From NCBI RefSeq assembly GCF_024158125.1, contig NZ_JAMZFT010000001.1, forward strand, positions 496,001 to 560,000: a stretch of 64,000 bases of DNA, written 5' to 3'. The notes under the pieces were generated by a model, which saw only the letters and a program-made list of their open reading frames with translations, searched no databases and was not told the origin of the DNA. Source of the stretch: Futiania mangrovi. GTDB taxonomy: Bacteria > Pseudomonadota > Alphaproteobacteria > Futianiales > Futianiaceae. The translations under genes were made by a program, and so were the position numbers. Below, one piece after another: positions 18,687 to 27,787 of the stretch (position 1 is the stretch's first letter; each line of letters opens with the position of its first letter).

Positions 18687-20279
18687 CTAGAACCCCGCCG
18701 CGCAACCGTCCTTGCGCGGGTCGGAACCGCCCGCGTAGCCGCCGCCGTCGAGCCGGTGGATCAGTTGCGCGCCGCCGAAGCCGAAGGCGGCGTCCGGGGC
18801 CTCCAGCGCGATGTCGTGGCCGAGAGCTGCCAGCGCCTCGACGGTCGCAGGCGCGATCGTCGTCTCGCAGGCGACGCCAAGCCCTCGCGTCACGCGCCAG
18901 CGCGGCGCGTCCGCCGCCGTCTGCACGTCCTGGCCCCAGAGCTGTGTCCTGAGCGCCATCTGGACGTGGCCCTGCGCCTGCATCGGCCCGCCCATGACGC
19001 CGAAGGACATGCGCGGCGCGCCGCCGGCCATCAGGAAGCCCGGAATGATCGTGTGGAAGGGGCGCTTGGCGGGGCCGACCTCGTTCGCGTGGCCTTTCCG
19101 CAGGTTGAAGCCGAAGCCGCGGTTCTGCAGGTGGATGCCGGTGCCGGGCACGACGACGCCAGAGCCGAAGCCCGCGTAGTTCGACTGGATGAAGGAGACC
19201 ATCATGCCGTCGGCGTCGGCAGCCGACAGATAGACCGTCCCGCCCGCCCGCGGTGCGCCCGCGCCGAAATCCTGTGCGCGGGTCTCGTCGATCAGGCGCG
19301 CGCGTGCCGCCAGGTAGCCGGGGTCCAGCAGGTCCGCCGCCGTGAGCCCCATGTGCGCGGGGTCGGCGACATGTTCCTCGACATCGCGCAGCGCAAGTTT
19401 CAGCGCCTCCCACAGCAGGTGCAGGGCGCGCGGCTCGTCCGGGTCAAGCTCGCGGATTGGAGTGTGGGAGAGGAGGCCGAGCGCCATGCACGCGGCGATC
19501 CCCTGGCCGTTCGGCGGGATCTCGTGCAGATCCCAGCCGTCGAAGGACTGGCTGACCGTGCCGCACCAGTCAGGCGCGTTGGCGGCCATGTCCTCCGCGG
19601 TCAGGGCCGCGCCATGGGCCTTCGCGTCGGCGGCGATCTTCTCGGCGATGTCGCCGCGGTAGAACGCTTCGCCCTTCGTCTCGGCAATGCGGGCGAGCGT
19701 GGCGGCGGTGTCGGGAAAGCGCACGCGCTCTCCCGCCTCGGGCGCGCGGCCCCCGGCCATGAAATGCGCGGCGAAGCCTGGCTGGTCCTTCAGGATCGCC
19801 GCGCCGCGCTGCCACAGTGTCGCGATGATCGGGCTCACGTGGAAGCCGTGCTCGGCATAGCGGATGGCGGGCGCGAAGAGGTCGGCGAAGGGCAGCTTTC
19901 CGAAGCGGTCCGACAGCGCCATCCATGCGCCGACCGCGCCGGGAACCGTGACCGACTCCCAGCCGCGCTGCGGCATCGCCTTGTGCCCGGCGAAGCGCGC
20001 GGGCGTCCATGCGGCGGGCGAACGGCCCGACGCATTGAGACCGTGTAAAGCCTTGCCGTCCCACAGGATCGCGAAGGCGTCGGAGCCGAGACCGTTGCCC
20101 GTCGGCTCCAGCACGGTCAGCGCGATGGCCGTGGCGAGTGCCGCGTCGACCGCGTTGCCGCCCTTTGCCAGCATGGCAAGCCCCGCCTGGGCCGCCAGCG
20201 GGTGGGAGGTGGCAACCATGTTGTCCGCCATGACGGCGGAGCGGCGGGACGGATAGGGGCCGGTGGCCGGAAACTGCAT
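18687..20279 (-). CDS. Gamma-glutamyltranspeptidase-like Ntn hydrolase (1)
   Basis: This 530-residue protein belongs to the GGT family. These proenzymes self-cleave before a threonine that then becomes the nucleophile. That residue is Thr348 in AGGTVYLSAADADGMMVS. The N-terminal block GGNAVDAALATAIALTVLEP and the SFIQSNYAGFGSGVV block after the cleavage site are typical; the final PDAAFGFGGAQ segment closes the small subunit. No signal peptide is visible, unlike secreted E. coli GGT, so it may act in the cytoplasm. Family members also include cephalosporin acylases and oxamate amidohydrolase, so substrate is open. It is 14 bases downstream of a second family member. Confidence 0.85.
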   Translation of the reverse strand: MQFPATGPYPSRRSAVMADNMVATSHPLAAQAGLAMLAKGGNAVDAALATAIALTVLEPTGNGLGSDAFAILWDGKALHGLNASGRSPAAWTPARFAGHKAMPQRGWESVTVPGAVGAWMALSDRFGKLPFADLFAPAIRYAEHGFHVSPIIATLWQRGAAILKDQPGFAAHFMAGGRAPEAGERVRFPDTAATLARIAETKGEAFYRGDIAEKIAADAKAHGAALTAEDMAANAPDWCGTVSQSFDGWDLHEIPPNGQGIAACMALGLLSHTPIRELDPDEPRALHLLWEALKLALRDVEEHVADPAHMGLTAADLLDPGYLAARARLIDETRAQDFGAGAPRAGGTVYLSAADADGMMVSFIQSNYAGFGSGVVVPGTGIHLQNRGFGFNLRKGHANEVGPAKRPFHTIIPGFLMAGGAPRMSFGVMGGPMQAQGHVQMALRTQLWGQDVQTAADAPRWRVTRGLGVACETTIAPATVEALAALGHDIALEAPDAAFGFGGAQLIHRLDGGGYAGGSDPRKDGCAAGF

Positions 20280-20293
20280 GGAACGTAAACTCC

Positions 20294-22117
20294 TTATCGC
20301 CCGGCGGCGTAATTCTGCATGAAGCGGGGGTTGGACGCGGCCCGGAGCCAGCGCAGGCCCCCGCGATCCTCCTGCGAGACGGCCTGCAAACGGCCCTCCG
20401 ACCAGTCGGGTCCGACCTGCACGTCGTGGCCGCGCCGCTTCAGTTCCGCGACCGTCGCTGCGGGCATGCGGCCTTCGAGCACGAGGCGGTTGGGACGCGC
20501 CTCCCGCGGCCAGAAGGAGCTTTGCCAATGCTCGGAATGGAAGGCGGGACAGTCGATGGCCTGCTGCAGGTTCATCCCCCCATGCAGCACGCGCAGCAGG
20601 AACTGCAGCGACCACTGGTCCTGCTGGTCGCCGCCCGGCGTGCCCCAGGCGAGCCACGGCTTGCCGTCGCGCAGCGCCATGGAGGGGGTCAGCGTCGTGC
20701 GCGGCCGCGCACCAGGGGTCAGCGTCGTGGCGAGCCCCGGTTCGAGCCAGAACATCTGCCCGCGCGTCGAGATCGAGAAGCCCAGCCCCGGCACTGCGGG
20801 GCTCGACTGGAACCAGCCGCCGCTCGGCGTCGCCGCGACCATGTTACCCCAGCGGTCGACCACGTCGATGTGGCAGGTGTCGCCCAGCATCGCGCCCTTG
20901 CGCGTCGTCGGTTCCTCGCCGCTTGGCTTCTTCGCCTGTCCCAGCATCTCCGCCACGCCCGGGCTGCCCGGCGCGGCGATCCGCTGGCGGGGCAGGGTGG
21001 GGGCGCGTCCGTCCGGCGATCCGGCCCGCAGTTCGGTGGAGGCGGTGTCCGCGATGAGGGTGCGCCGCGCCGCCGCATAGCCGTCCGACAGCAGCGTTTC
21101 CATCGGCACGTCGGTCACGTCCGGGTCGCCGTACCATGCCTCCCGGTCGGCGTAGGCGAGCTTGGACGCCTCCACCACCGCATGGATGAAATCCGGCCCG
21201 TCCACGGGCATTTCGTCGAGCGGCAGCCCCGAGAGCAGCGACAGCGTCTGCAGCAGCACCGGCCCCTGGCTCCACGGCCCGCACTTGGCGACACGCACAT
21301 CGCCATGGTCATAGGTCACGGGGCGCTCGACCCTTGCCTCGTACCGGGCCATGTCGTCGCCGGTCAGCAGGCCGCCGTGCACCTCGCCCGACGTGTCGCG
21401 GAGCCGCGCGGTCGTGTAGAAATCGTGGATGGCGTCAGCCACGAAGCCCGTGTACCAGGCCTTGCGCGCCGCCTCGATCCGCGCCTCGCGTCCCCCGGCG
21501 GACGCGGCCTCGGCGAGGACACGCTGGTAGACCGCCGCCACGCCCGGATTGCGGATCACGTCGCCCGCCTGCGGCAGCCCGCCTGAGCAATGGATTTCCG
21601 CCGACGACGGCCACTCCGCCTCGAACATGGGCGCGACATTGGCGAGCGCCTGCGCCACCTGCGGCATCACGGGAAAGCCCGTCTCCGCATAGTGCAAGGC
21701 GGGGGCAAGCACGTCTGCAAGCTCCATCGTGCCATGCTCGGCCAGCAGGCGGCACCACGCGCCGAACGCGCCCGGCACGGTCGCAGGCAACAATCCGGTG
21801 CCCGGGATAATGTCGAGGCCGAGCCCCTGGAAATGCGCGAGCGTCGCAGCGGCGGGCACCGGGCCTTGCCCGCAGATGACGGTGACCTCCGTTGAGCCCG
21901 CGGGCGCGAGAAGGATCGGAACCTCGCCGCCGGGACCGTTCAGGTGCGGCTCCACGATCTGCAGGACGAAGCCGCCCGCGACGGCGGCGTCGAAGGCGTT
22001 GCCGCCGCGTTCCAGCACGCCCATGGCGGCGGCGGTCGCCAGCCAGTGCGTCGATGCGACCATGCCGAAACTGCCCCGCAGCTCCGGCCGCGTGGTGAAC
22101 CCGGCATCCCAGACCAT
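20294..22117 (-). CDS. Gamma-glutamyltranspeptidase-like Ntn hydrolase (2)
   Basis: This 607-residue protein is a second, divergent GGT-family member. The nucleophile candidate is Thr414 in GDTCHIDVVDRWGNMVAAT. The N-terminal block is GGNAFDAAVAGGFVLQIVEP. The post-cleavage segment ends at SSPAVPGLGFSISTRGQMF and lacks the usual GSG lid of true transpeptidases, which hints at a different acyl group or at hydrolysis rather than transfer. No signal peptide is seen. The ATG at 22117 opens a conserved MVWDAGFTTRPELRG start; upstream extension would cross the operator region. It leads a two-gene operon and is divergent from the GntR regulator. Confidence 0.83.
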   Translation of the reverse strand: MVWDAGFTTRPELRGSFGMVASTHWLATAAAMGVLERGGNAFDAAVAGGFVLQIVEPHLNGPGGEVPILLAPAGSTEVTVICGQGPVPAAATLAHFQGLGLDIIPGTGLLPATVPGAFGAWCRLLAEHGTMELADVLAPALHYAETGFPVMPQVAQALANVAPMFEAEWPSSAEIHCSGGLPQAGDVIRNPGVAAVYQRVLAEAASAGGREARIEAARKAWYTGFVADAIHDFYTTARLRDTSGEVHGGLLTGDDMARYEARVERPVTYDHGDVRVAKCGPWSQGPVLLQTLSLLSGLPLDEMPVDGPDFIHAVVEASKLAYADREAWYGDPDVTDVPMETLLSDGYAAARRTLIADTASTELRAGSPDGRAPTLPRQRIAAPGSPGVAEMLGQAKKPSGEEPTTRKGAMLGDTCHIDVVDRWGNMVAATPSGGWFQSSPAVPGLGFSISTRGQMFWLEPGLATTLTPGARPRTTLTPSMALRDGKPWLAWGTPGGDQQDQWSLQFLLRVLHGGMNLQQAIDCPAFHSEHWQSSFWPREARPNRLVLEGRMPAATVAELKRRGHDVQVGPDWSEGRLQAVSQEDRGGLRWLRAASNPRFMQNYAAGR

Positions 22118-22149
22118 GTTGCGCACCCCTCTTGCGGCGTGTTTGTTTT

Positions 22150-22171
22150 TGTATAATCCTCTGTATACAAT
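22150..22171. promoter_or_regulatory. Probable GntR operator between divergent operons
   Basis: TTGTATA (22150-22156) and TATACAA (22165-22171) form a perfect seven-base inverted repeat with an eight-base spacer; an inner TGTATACA palindrome (22163-22170) overlaps it. A TATAAT -10-like hexamer for the rightward operon (22153-22158) lies inside. The GT...AC half-sites fit GntR-family binding. Its place in the 89-base gap between the GGT-like operon and the gntR gene suggests control of both directions by that regulator. Confidence 0.65.
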
Positions 22172-22206
22172 TTTGAAAACGCGCAAGCGTCAAGGGAGCG
22201 ACTGGG

Positions 22207-22950
22207 GTGGCATCGGAAGCGAAGGAAGCGGGCGCGCCGTCGGCGGCCAACGCGGCTGGCCGCGCCTATGCCGTCTTGCGCGTCATGGCGATGGACTTCC
22301 GCTTCGGTCCGGGCGCCAAGATCAACGAGGCCGAACTTGCCGAGCAACTGAACGTCAGCCGCACGCCGCTGCGCGAGGCGTTGCACCGGCTCGCGTCGGA
22401 GCGGCTGGTGCTCTTTTCGCCGGGGCAGGGGTTCCGCGCGCGCACCCTCGACACGAAGGAGGTGTTCGACCTCTACGAGACCCGCCTGCAGGTCGAACTT
22501 GCCATCGTCGACCTCGCCTGCCAGCGCGCCACGCCCGACGACATCGCGGGCTTCGACCGCCACCTCGACGACGTGGCGGCCCGCATCGCCGGCGCCAGCA
22601 TCGACGAGATCGTGGCCTTCGACGAACAGTTCCACGAACTGATCGCTGCCTCGACCGGCAATGAGGAGCTTGTCTGGCTGCTCAGGAACGTGAACGCACG
22701 GCTGCATTTCACGCGCTGGATCTCGACACAGGGCGCGGCCCCGACCGATGCCGAACACCGCGCCCTCGTCCAGGCGATCCGCGACGGCAACCGGTCGCGC
22801 GCGGCGGATGTTATGCGCGCCCACATCGGCAAGCGCCTCGACCAGGTGGTCGAGATCATCACGGAAGGCCACGCGCGGCTTTATCGCCGCACGCTGGAGG
22901 AAACCGGCGACATCGCCCAATTGCTCAAGAAGAAGAGGACTGCCGCATGA
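22207..22950 (+). CDS. GntR-family (FadR/FCD) transcriptional regulator
   Basis: This 247-residue regulator has a winged helix N-terminus (ARIYAV-like lead-in AYAVLRVMAMDFRFGPGAKI, then LAEQLNVSRTPLREALHRLA) and an all-helical FCD ligand domain from about residue 90. Metal-binding residues are suggested by DEQFHELI and later HIGKRLDQ. A GTG start is used, with AAGGGAG upstream; no better ATG exists. FCD ligands are usually carboxylic acids. The gene overlaps the next (thiamine diphosphate enzyme) by four bases, so it is autoregulated if the dyad upstream is its operator. Context suggests it controls the GGT-like and TRAP genes together. Confidence 0.9.
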   Translation: MASEAKEAGAPSAANAAGRAYAVLRVMAMDFRFGPGAKINEAELAEQLNVSRTPLREALHRLASERLVLFSPGQGFRARTLDTKEVFDLYETRLQVELAIVDLACQRATPDDIAGFDRHLDDVAARIAGASIDEIVAFDEQFHELIAASTGNEELVWLLRNVNARLHFTRWISTQGAAPTDAEHRALVQAIRDGNRSRAADVMRAHIGKRLDQVVEIITEGHARLYRRTLEETGDIAQLLKKKRTAA

Positions 22951-24662
22951 CCGCATCCCCGCCCGCCAACCGCCTGACCGGGGCCGAGGCCTTCGTCCGG
23001 ATGCTGGAGCTGCACGGGGTGGAGATCATCTTCGGCCTGTGCGGGGACACCTCGCTGCCGTTCTACGACGCGCTCTACCGGATCGGCGGCAACATCAAGC
23101 ACGTGCTGACGCGGGACGAACGCTCGGCCTCCTACATGGCGGACGTTTATGCGCGCGTCTCCGGCAAGGTCGGCGTGTGCGAGGGGCCCTCGGGCGGCGG
23201 CGCCACCTACATCCTGCCTGGCGTCGTGGAAGCGAACGAAAGCTCCATCGCCCTGCTCTCGATCACGACCGACATCGGAACGGGCTCGCGCGGGCGCTAT
23301 GCGCTGACCGAGCTTGACCAGAAGGCGCTCTTTGCGCCGCTGACCAAGTGGAACGAGGTGATCGGGGCGAGCGGCGACGTGCCGCGTATGCTGCGCCGCG
23401 CCTTCCGCGAAATGACGACGGGCAAGCCCGGTGCCGTTCATCTCGGCCTGCCGTTCGACGTGCAAAAGGGCGAGGTTGACGAGAAGGAGCTTTACGGCGA
23501 CCCGGCGCTGGGGGTCTTCCCGTCCTACCGGTCGGGTGCGGCCTCCGACAGCGTGGCGGCCGCGGCCAAGGCGCTGGTCGAGGCGGAGCGTCCGCTCATC
23601 ATCTGCGGCGGCGGGCCGGTGATCGCGCGCGCACAGACGGAGCTTGAAAGCCTGGCGGAGCGCCTCGGCGCGGTGGTCGCCACGACGATCAGCGGGCAGG
23701 GCGCGATCCTCGACACGCACCCGCTGGCGCTGGGCGTGGTGGGGTCCAACGGCGGCTGCGCGGAGACGCGCGCGGTCGTGGACGACGCCGACCTGATCCT
23801 GATGGTCGGGTGCCGGGCGGGGTCGGTGACGACCGAACGCTGGCGGCATCCGGCGCCGGGCAAGGCGCGCATCCTCCATCTCGACGCCGACGCGGGCGTG
23901 ATCGGCGCGAACTACCCGACCGAGGTCGCCATGCTGGGCGACGCGAAGCTGACGCTTGCCGCGCTCGACGCCGCGGTCGCCGCGATCCTCGACGGCACGA
24001 GCCGGTCGGACGCCCGCGCGCGCGACGCGGTGGCGGAGGCCAAGGCCACGAAGTTCGCCCGATTCCGCGAGATCGCAGAGAGCACGCAAACGCCGATCCG
24101 GCCCGAGCGGGTGGTGCGCGAGATGCAGGACCTCTTGCCCGCCGACGCCATCGTGATCGCCGATCCGGGCACGCCATGCCCATATCTCTCGGCCTATTAC
24201 GAGCTTTCCGACGCCCGCGGCCGGCTTATCTCCAACCGTGCGCACGGCGCGCTCGGCTACTCGCTGCCGGCGGTGCTGGGTGCGCACAAGGCGCGGCCCG
24301 ACCAGAAATGCGTGGCGATGATGGGCGACGGTTCCTTCGGCTTCAACGCGGGCGAGCTCGAGACGCTGGTGCGCGAGGACGCGCCGGTCACGCTGATCGT
24401 CATGTCCAATTCGGTGTTCGGCTGGATCAAGGCCGGTCAGAACTCGGGCTTCGGCCAGCGCTTCTACTCCGTCGATTTCAACCGTACCGACCATGCCCGC
24501 GTGGCGGAAGCCTTCGGTGTCAAGGCCTGGACCGTGCGCGAGGCGTCCGAGCTTCGGCCCGCGCTGAAGGCCGCGTTCGAGCACGGCGGTCCCAGCCTCG
24601 TCGACATCCACAGCCAGCCGCTGCACGAGGCGGCGGCACCGGTGACCGAGTGGATTGCCTGA
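22947..24662 (+). CDS. Thiamine diphosphate-dependent enzyme, acetolactate synthase-like
   Basis: This 571-residue protein has the three-domain layout of the pyruvate oxidase/AHAS family: N-terminal PYR domain with the cofactor-activating Glu in LTRDERSASYMADVYARVSG, a middle FAD-like domain, and a C-terminal PP domain with MMGDGSFGFNAGELETLV and then VMSNSVFG. Members include acetolactate synthase, benzoylformate decarboxylase, sulfopyruvate decarboxylase and glyoxylate carboligase. I cannot assign the substrate; absence of an ilvH partner argues against biosynthetic AHAS. It lies in one transcript with the GntR regulator and is followed by a TAXI/TRAP importer, pointing to catabolism of an imported organic acid. 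Confidence 0.85.
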   Translation: MTASPPANRLTGAEAFVRMLELHGVEIIFGLCGDTSLPFYDALYRIGGNIKHVLTRDERSASYMADVYARVSGKVGVCEGPSGGGATYILPGVVEANESSIALLSITTDIGTGSRGRYALTELDQKALFAPLTKWNEVIGASGDVPRMLRRAFREMTTGKPGAVHLGLPFDVQKGEVDEKELYGDPALGVFPSYRSGAASDSVAAAAKALVEAERPLIICGGGPVIARAQTELESLAERLGAVVATTISGQGAILDTHPLALGVVGSNGGCAETRAVVDDADLILMVGCRAGSVTTERWRHPAPGKARILHLDADAGVIGANYPTEVAMLGDAKLTLAALDAAVAAILDGTSRSDARARDAVAEAKATKFARFREIAESTQTPIRPERVVREMQDLLPADAIVIADPGTPCPYLSAYYELSDARGRLISNRAHGALGYSLPAVLGAHKARPDQKCVAMMGDGSFGFNAGELETLVREDAPVTLIVMSNSVFGWIKAGQNSGFGQRFYSVDFNRTDHARVAEAFGVKAWTVREASELRPALKAAFEHGGPSLVDIHSQPLHEAAAPVTEWIA

Positions 24663-24750
24663 CCCTGTTGCGGAAAACCCCGGGCGCACGAGGAGTGGGG
24701 CGCTGGTGTCCGGGACGAACGACAACCCCCCGCATGACAAGGAGAGTTCG

Positions 24751-25752
24751 ATGACCAGTCAGATCTTCAAGCCGTCGCGGCGCGATGCGCTGCTTCTCGG
24801 CCTCGGGACCGCGGTGGCGTCCACGGGCCTTCTGCGGGCGACGACCTCGCTCGCGCAGCAGAGCTTCCAGTGGGGCTCGTCTTCCATCGGGTCGACGGGC
24901 TACGTGATCATGGAAGGCCTCGCCTCCACCGTGAACCGTCACACCGACCTGCAGAACGCCTCCATGGCGACCTCGGGCGGAACTGAGAACATGCAGCTCT
25001 TCCACGAGGGCGTGATCCAGTTCGGCCAGACGACCTCGACCGACTGGCTCCCGGCGTCCAGGGGCGAGGCGCCCTATCCGCAGCCGATCACCGTGCACCA
25101 GATGTTCGCCTACACGCTGTTCAACTGCACCCCGATGGTGCGCGCCGACAGCGACATCCAGACCCTCGACGACCTGAAGGGCCGGCGCTGCATGCCCTCG
25201 CCCGCGGGCTCCTCGACGGCGACCATGTGGCGCGTGCTGTTCGAGGCGGCGGGCATCAAGGATGAGGTCGAGTGGACCTACGGCTCCTGGCGCGAGAGCT
25301 ATGACGCGCTGCGGGGCGGCGCGGTCGACTGCATCCCGTCGCTGCTGACCAACGGACGCCCCTCGCCGATCATGTCGGAGCTGGCGACGACGGTGCCCGT
25401 GCGCATCCTGCCGATCCCGGACGAGGTGATGAAGAAGGCGCGTGCGCTGAACCCCGGCATCTCGCGCGGCATCATCCCGGCGGGCGCGGCCGGCCTCAAG
25501 GAAGAGACGGGCGCGGCTTCGTTCTCCGGCGTGCTTGGCGCCTCTCCGAACGTGTCGGAGGAACACGCCTACCAGGTCATCAAGGCGGTCTTCGACAATG
25601 CCGAGGAGGTCCGCAACCTCGGCGTCCAGTTCAAGGACATCGCCATCGACTTCGCCGCGGAGTACCTCGTTGCAGGCTTCCCGATCCACAAGGGCGCCGC
25701 GCGGTACTTCAAGGAGAAGGGCGTCTGGCGCGACGACATGGTCCAGGGCTGA
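24751..25752 (+). CDS. TAXI-family TRAP transporter solute-binding protein
   Basis: This 333-residue protein is the periplasmic receptor of a TAXI-type TRAP importer. It has a twin-arginine-like signal (SRRDALLLGLGTAVASTGLL) cleaved near LAQQ. The mature protein opens with the TAXI pattern FQWGSSSIGSTGYVIMEGLA, then DLQNASMATSGGTENMQLF. The ATG at 24751 has AAGGAGAG upstream and begins the signal; the frame is open earlier without a signal sequence. Characterised TAXI receptors bind glutamate or glutamine, which would suit neighbours that cleave gamma-glutamyl bonds, but this is inference. Next gene is the fused permease. Confidence 0.9.
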   Translation: MTSQIFKPSRRDALLLGLGTAVASTGLLRATTSLAQQSFQWGSSSIGSTGYVIMEGLASTVNRHTDLQNASMATSGGTENMQLFHEGVIQFGQTTSTDWLPASRGEAPYPQPITVHQMFAYTLFNCTPMVRADSDIQTLDDLKGRRCMPSPAGSSTATMWRVLFEAAGIKDEVEWTYGSWRESYDALRGGAVDCIPSLLTNGRPSPIMSELATTVPVRILPIPDEVMKKARALNPGISRGIIPAGAAGLKEETGAASFSGVLGASPNVSEEHAYQVIKAVFDNAEEVRNLGVQFKDIAIDFAAEYLVAGFPIHKGAARYFKEKGVWRDDMVQG

Positions 25753-25794
25753 CGTCCGCGTGACGTCCTGAGGACATCGTTCTAGGCTGGTCAT

Positions 25795-25816
25795 GGGCGG
25801 CGTTGCGGCGCCGCCC
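25795..25816 (+). promoter_or_regulatory. Stem-loop between TAXI receptor and permease genes
   Basis: GGGCGGCG (25795-25802) pairs perfectly with CGCCGCCC (25809-25816) around a six-base loop, and no T run follows. It sits 42 bases after the receptor gene stop and 24 before the permease ATG. Such hairpins often protect the upstream message end, giving more receptor than permease; a role here is inferred. Confidence 0.45.
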
Positions 25817-25840
25817 GTGGCGCTTTCGGGGGAGCCGGGC

Positions 25841-27787
25841 ATGAGCCTGTCGCGCGCTGTCGGAAAATATGCGGGGGGAGCCCCGGTGTGGGTGGGCTTG
25901 CCGCTGATCCTCGCCTCGCTGGCGTTCGTCAGCGTGCACATGGTCCAGGTGCTTGAGTACGTGCTGCCCGCAGGACAGTTCAAGATCGCACACCTGGGCG
26001 GCGCGCTGGTCATCGTGTTCCTGGCGATGGCAGGCAAGGCGCCGGGCCTTGCAGGCCGGCTGTTCAACGCGGTGCTCGCGGTCGCGGCGACGGTCGCGCT
26101 GCTCTACGTGTGGACGGAGCACGAGGCGCTGACCTCCATGCGCTCCTTCCTGCCGAACCGGACCGATTTCTGGATCGCGGTGCTGCTGCTGGGCCTCGCG
26201 CTCTGGGCCTGCGTGCGCGAGTGGGGCTGGGTCGTCAGCGCCATCGCCATCGCGGGCCTGCTCTACGGCTATTTCGGGCAGTCGATGCCGCAAGGGCTGC
26301 TCTACCACGGCGGCATGAGCATCAACCGGCTCGTCGGCTATACGTCCATTCCCTATTTCAGCGGCCTGCTCGGCAACCTGACGGAGCTCTCGGCGGGCAC
26401 CATCTTCCCCTTCATGCTGCTGGCGGCGGGGCTGACGGCGACGGGCTGCGTCGACTTCATCATGCAGATCGCCTACCGCATCGGCGGCAAGACGCGCGCG
26501 GGGCCCGCGCAGATGGCTGTCATCTCGTCCGGCTTCATGGGCATGGTCTCAGGGTCGTCGGTGGCGAACGTCGCGTCCACCGGGGCGCTGACCATTCCGC
26601 TGATGAAGCGGGTGGGCTTCTCCGGCCCCTTCGCGGGCGCGGTGGAGGCGGTTGCATCCACCGGCGGCCAGATCACGCCGCCCGTCATGGGGCTCGCGGC
26701 GTTCCTGATCGTCGGCCTGACCGGAATCCCGTTTTCCGAGGTGATCGTCGCGGCGGTGTTCCCGGCGGCGATCTACTACCTCTACTTGATGGTCGCGGTG
26801 CACCTGCGCGCGGTGAAGATGGGCGTCAACGCGGCGGGCGACCCGACGGTCGCGGCCGAACTCGAGACCGGTGAGCCGGTGCTGCGGGCCTGCGCCCGGC
26901 ATCTGCATTTCTTCGTGGCCATGACCTATCTCGTCGTGGTGCTGATCGCGACGAACCTGCCGGGCCGCACCGCGATCGAGGCGACGGGGATCCTGCTCGC
27001 CCTGTTCGTCCTGCGGGAGTTGGTCTTTGCCTGGCGGGGTGCGGGTGAGATTGCGCGCGGGCTCGGCCACCTGATCGTCGAGATGGCGACCAAGGGCGCG
27101 CTGGTCGGCGCGCAGGTCGCGATCGTGGTGGCGGTGATCGGCGTGATGGTCGACATCCTGGCCGTGACGGGCTTTGCACAGAAGCTGTCGTTCTGGATGC
27201 TGGAGCTTGCGGGCGGCAACCTCGCCCTGCTGCTGGCGGTCGCGGCGCTTGCGTGCCTCGCGTTCGGGCTCGGGCTGCCGACGTCGGCCTCCTATATCCT
27301 GGTGGCGCTGCTGGGCGCGCCCGCGCTCGTCGACCTCGGCATCCCGCTGCTGGCCGCGCACATGTTCGTGTTCTTCTTCGCGAACGTGTCCGCGATCACG
27401 CCGCCTGTCGCCGTCTCCTGCCTCGTCGCGGCGAAGATTGCGGACGCGGGCTTCTTCCGGACGAGCTTCATCGCGGTCAGGCTCGGCCTGCCGGGCTTCA
27501 TCCTGCCTTTCATCTTCGCGGTGCATCCGGAACTTCTGGGCCTCGACACGACGCTCGCCATGGCAGCGCTGTGGGCGGTGATGGCGCTGGCGGGCGTGGT
27601 CGCGCTCAACCTGATGCTCGAAGGCTACATGTTCGCGCCGCTAGGCTGGCTGGAGCGCGCGCTGCTGCTGCCGGCGGCGGCCGGCCTGCTGCATCCCAGC
27701 ATCTGGGCGTCGGTGATCGGACTTGCGCTCTTTGCCGTGGTGGCGGGCGTGAGCTGGACCCGTTCAACCCGTGAAGCGGCTGCGTGA
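25841..27787 (+). CDS. TRAP transporter fused permease (4TM-12TM)
   Basis: This 648-residue protein is mostly membrane helices. The first part (about 1-160) corresponds to the small DctQ-like subunit and the rest to DctM, with the block AVISSGFMGMVSGSSVANVA and GQITPPVMGLAAFLIV typical of the large subunit; a second half repeat contains LGLPTSASYILVALLGAPAL and ITPPVAVSCLVAAKIA. Fused permeases are the normal partner of TAXI receptors. The ATG at 25841 follows GGGGGAGCCGGGC and begins just before the first helices. Its end overlaps the convergent VOC gene by 24 bases. Confidence 0.92.
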   Translation: MSLSRAVGKYAGGAPVWVGLPLILASLAFVSVHMVQVLEYVLPAGQFKIAHLGGALVIVFLAMAGKAPGLAGRLFNAVLAVAATVALLYVWTEHEALTSMRSFLPNRTDFWIAVLLLGLALWACVREWGWVVSAIAIAGLLYGYFGQSMPQGLLYHGGMSINRLVGYTSIPYFSGLLGNLTELSAGTIFPFMLLAAGLTATGCVDFIMQIAYRIGGKTRAGPAQMAVISSGFMGMVSGSSVANVASTGALTIPLMKRVGFSGPFAGAVEAVASTGGQITPPVMGLAAFLIVGLTGIPFSEVIVAAVFPAAIYYLYLMVAVHLRAVKMGVNAAGDPTVAAELETGEPVLRACARHLHFFVAMTYLVVVLIATNLPGRTAIEATGILLALFVLRELVFAWRGAGEIARGLGHLIVEMATKGALVGAQVAIVVAVIGVMVDILAVTGFAQKLSFWMLELAGGNLALLLAVAALACLAFGLGLPTSASYILVALLGAPALVDLGIPLLAAHMFVFFFANVSAITPPVAVSCLVAAKIADAGFFRTSFIAVRLGLPGFILPFIFAVHPELLGLDTTLAMAALWAVMALAGVVALNLMLEGYMFAPLGWLERALLLPAAAGLLHPSIWASVIGLALFAVVAGVSWTRSTREAAA

